A stretch of 5,847 bases of DNA from an uncultured Acidobacteriota bacterium (GTDB lineage: Bacteria > Acidobacteriota > Blastocatellia > Pyrinomonadales > Pyrinomonadaceae): contig CADEEU010000241.1 in the NCBI GenBank assembly GCA_902826385.1, positions 1-5,847 of the forward strand. The letters run 5' to 3'. The translations under genes and the position numbers were made by a program. Shown here piece after piece: positions 5,060 to 5,847 of the stretch; positions within the stretch are counted from its first letter, which is position 1; the number at the start of each line of letters is the position of its first letter. Under the pieces are notes generated by a model that ran no database searches, was not told the DNA's origin, and worked only from the letters and a program-made list of their open reading frames with translations.

Positions 5060-5847
5060 ATGGCAACCGAACAACCTTCAATTCAGTACGATATCAAAGA
5101 CATTAACCTCGCGCCGCAGGGTAAGCAGCGGATCGAATGGGCGGACCGCGAAATGCCGGTGCTTCGCCTTATCCGCGAGCGTTTTGAGAAAGAAAAGCCG
5201 TTGACCGGCGTCAGGATGGTCGCGTGTGCGCACATCACGACCGAGACGGCGAATCTCGCCCGAACCTTTCAGGCCGGCGGAGCCGAAGCTTTGCTTATTG
5301 CGTCCAACCCGCTTTCGACACAGGACGACGTAGCTGCCTCGCTCGTCGCCGACTGGGGCATTCCCGTCATGGCGATAAAGGGCGAGTCTATAGAGACTTA
5401 CGTCAGCCATGTTAAAGCGGCACTCGAAACGAACCCGAACCTGATCATCGATGACGGATCGGACGTTGTCGCGACGATGCTGAAGGAAAAGCAGGACATT
5501 ATCCCAAACCTCATCGGCACCACCGAAGAAACGACGACGGGCATCGTCAGACTTAAAGCGATGCAGAAAGCGGGCGTGCTAAACTTCCCTTCCATTGCCG
5601 TTAACGACGCTCAGACCAAGCATTTCTTTGATAATCGCTACGGCACGGGCCAGTCGACGCTCGACGGCATTATCCGCGCGACCAACATCCTGCTCGCCGG
5701 CAAAACGCTGGTCGTGGTCGGCTACGGCTGGTGCGGCAAGGGCGTAGCGATGCGTGCCCGCGGGATGGGTGCGAACGTCATCGTGACCGAAATCGATCCG
5801 ATCAAGGCGATCGAAGCGGTGATGGACGGCATGCGTGTGCTCCCGAT
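5060..5847 (+). CDS. ahcY: adenosylhomocysteinase (S-adenosyl-L-homocysteine hydrolase), 5' part
   Basis: AhcY reversibly hydrolyses S-adenosylhomocysteine to adenosine and homocysteine, using bound NAD. It relieves product inhibition of SAM-dependent methyltransferases. The window holds 262 codons of an enzyme usually somewhat over 400 residues; the frame is open to the right edge. Visible features are the first signature region, with SNPLSTQDDVAASL (as in archaeal and Thermotoga-like enzymes, rather than the CNIFSTQDH form), GTTEETTTG (153–161), NDAQTKHFFDNRYGTGQS, and the NAD-binding glycine motif GYGWCGKGVA (221–230). ATG 5060 is the natural start, 15 bp after metK; the Shine-Dalgarno sequence is weak (AGGACA at about 5043). 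No promoter-like gap separates it from metK, so the two are likely one operon of the methyl cycle. Confidence 0.96.
   Translation, partial: MATEQPSIQYDIKDINLAPQGKQRIEWADREMPVLRLIRERFEKEKPLTGVRMVACAHITTETANLARTFQAGGAEALLIASNPLSTQDDVAASLVADWGIPVMAIKGESIETYVSHVKAALETNPNLIIDDGSDVVATMLKEKQDIIPNLIGTTEETTTGIVRLKAMQKAGVLNFPSIAVNDAQTKHFFDNRYGTGQSTLDGIIRATNILLAGKTLVVVGYGWCGKGVAMRARGMGANVIVTEIDPIKAIEAVMDGMRVLP

Noticed and set aside
1..5847. CRISPR array, insertion sequence, tRNA or rRNA gene, integrase attachment site
   Set aside because: No regularly spaced repeats, transposase or integrase motifs, or tRNA/rRNA-like segments were seen on either strand.

Overview
This window reads as a stretch of ordinary bacterial chromosome, all on the + strand. 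It holds five recognisable genes (miaB, a bifunctional-nuclease/DUF151 gene, parA, parB, metK), the first 262 codons of a sixth (ahcY) running off the right edge, and possibly the last few codons of a gene entering from the left. Base composition looks moderate (about half G+C by eye), and GTG and TTG starts are used. The miaB–DUF151–parA–parB order, the MetK and AhcY sequence style and the small intergenic palindromic elements make me lean towards Acidobacteriota (Blastocatellia/Pyrinomonadales-like). This is inference from familiarity and was not tested by any search.

Left block (75–3578): miaB (tRNA 2-methylthio modification) is followed by a small DUF151 protein, a Soj-type ParA ATPase and a Spo0J-type ParB. 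Gaps are short, and parB starts inside the end of parA behind a textbook Shine-Dalgarno sequence, so these genes probably share a transcript. Two junctions hold structured DNA. The miaB/DUF151 junction (1391–1469) is a nested inverted repeat with an 11-bp outer stem (one mismatch) around two inner hairpins. It contains the miaB stop codon and ends just before the likely DUF151 start. The DUF151/parA junction (1952–1982) has two overlapping, mutually exclusive hairpins.

Middle (3579–3886): a 308-bp gap with no convincing gene. It contains a 9-bp inverted repeat (3608–3649), a good sigma70-type promoter (TTGACA, 18 bp, TATCAT) and a Shine-Dalgarno sequence leading to a TTG start for metK. The predicted leader is only about 35 nt, and no known SAM- or SAH-riboswitch core was recognised.

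Right block (3887–5847): metK makes S-adenosylmethionine and ahcY, 15 bp downstream, removes the S-adenosylhomocysteine product. Together they are two steps of the activated methyl cycle. MiaB uses SAM both as methyl donor and as radical source, so the blocks are loosely linked in metabolism, but nothing in the sequence shows that they are co-regulated.

I do not see an undescribed multi-gene system here. The most interesting signals are the structured junction element and the other inverted repeats.
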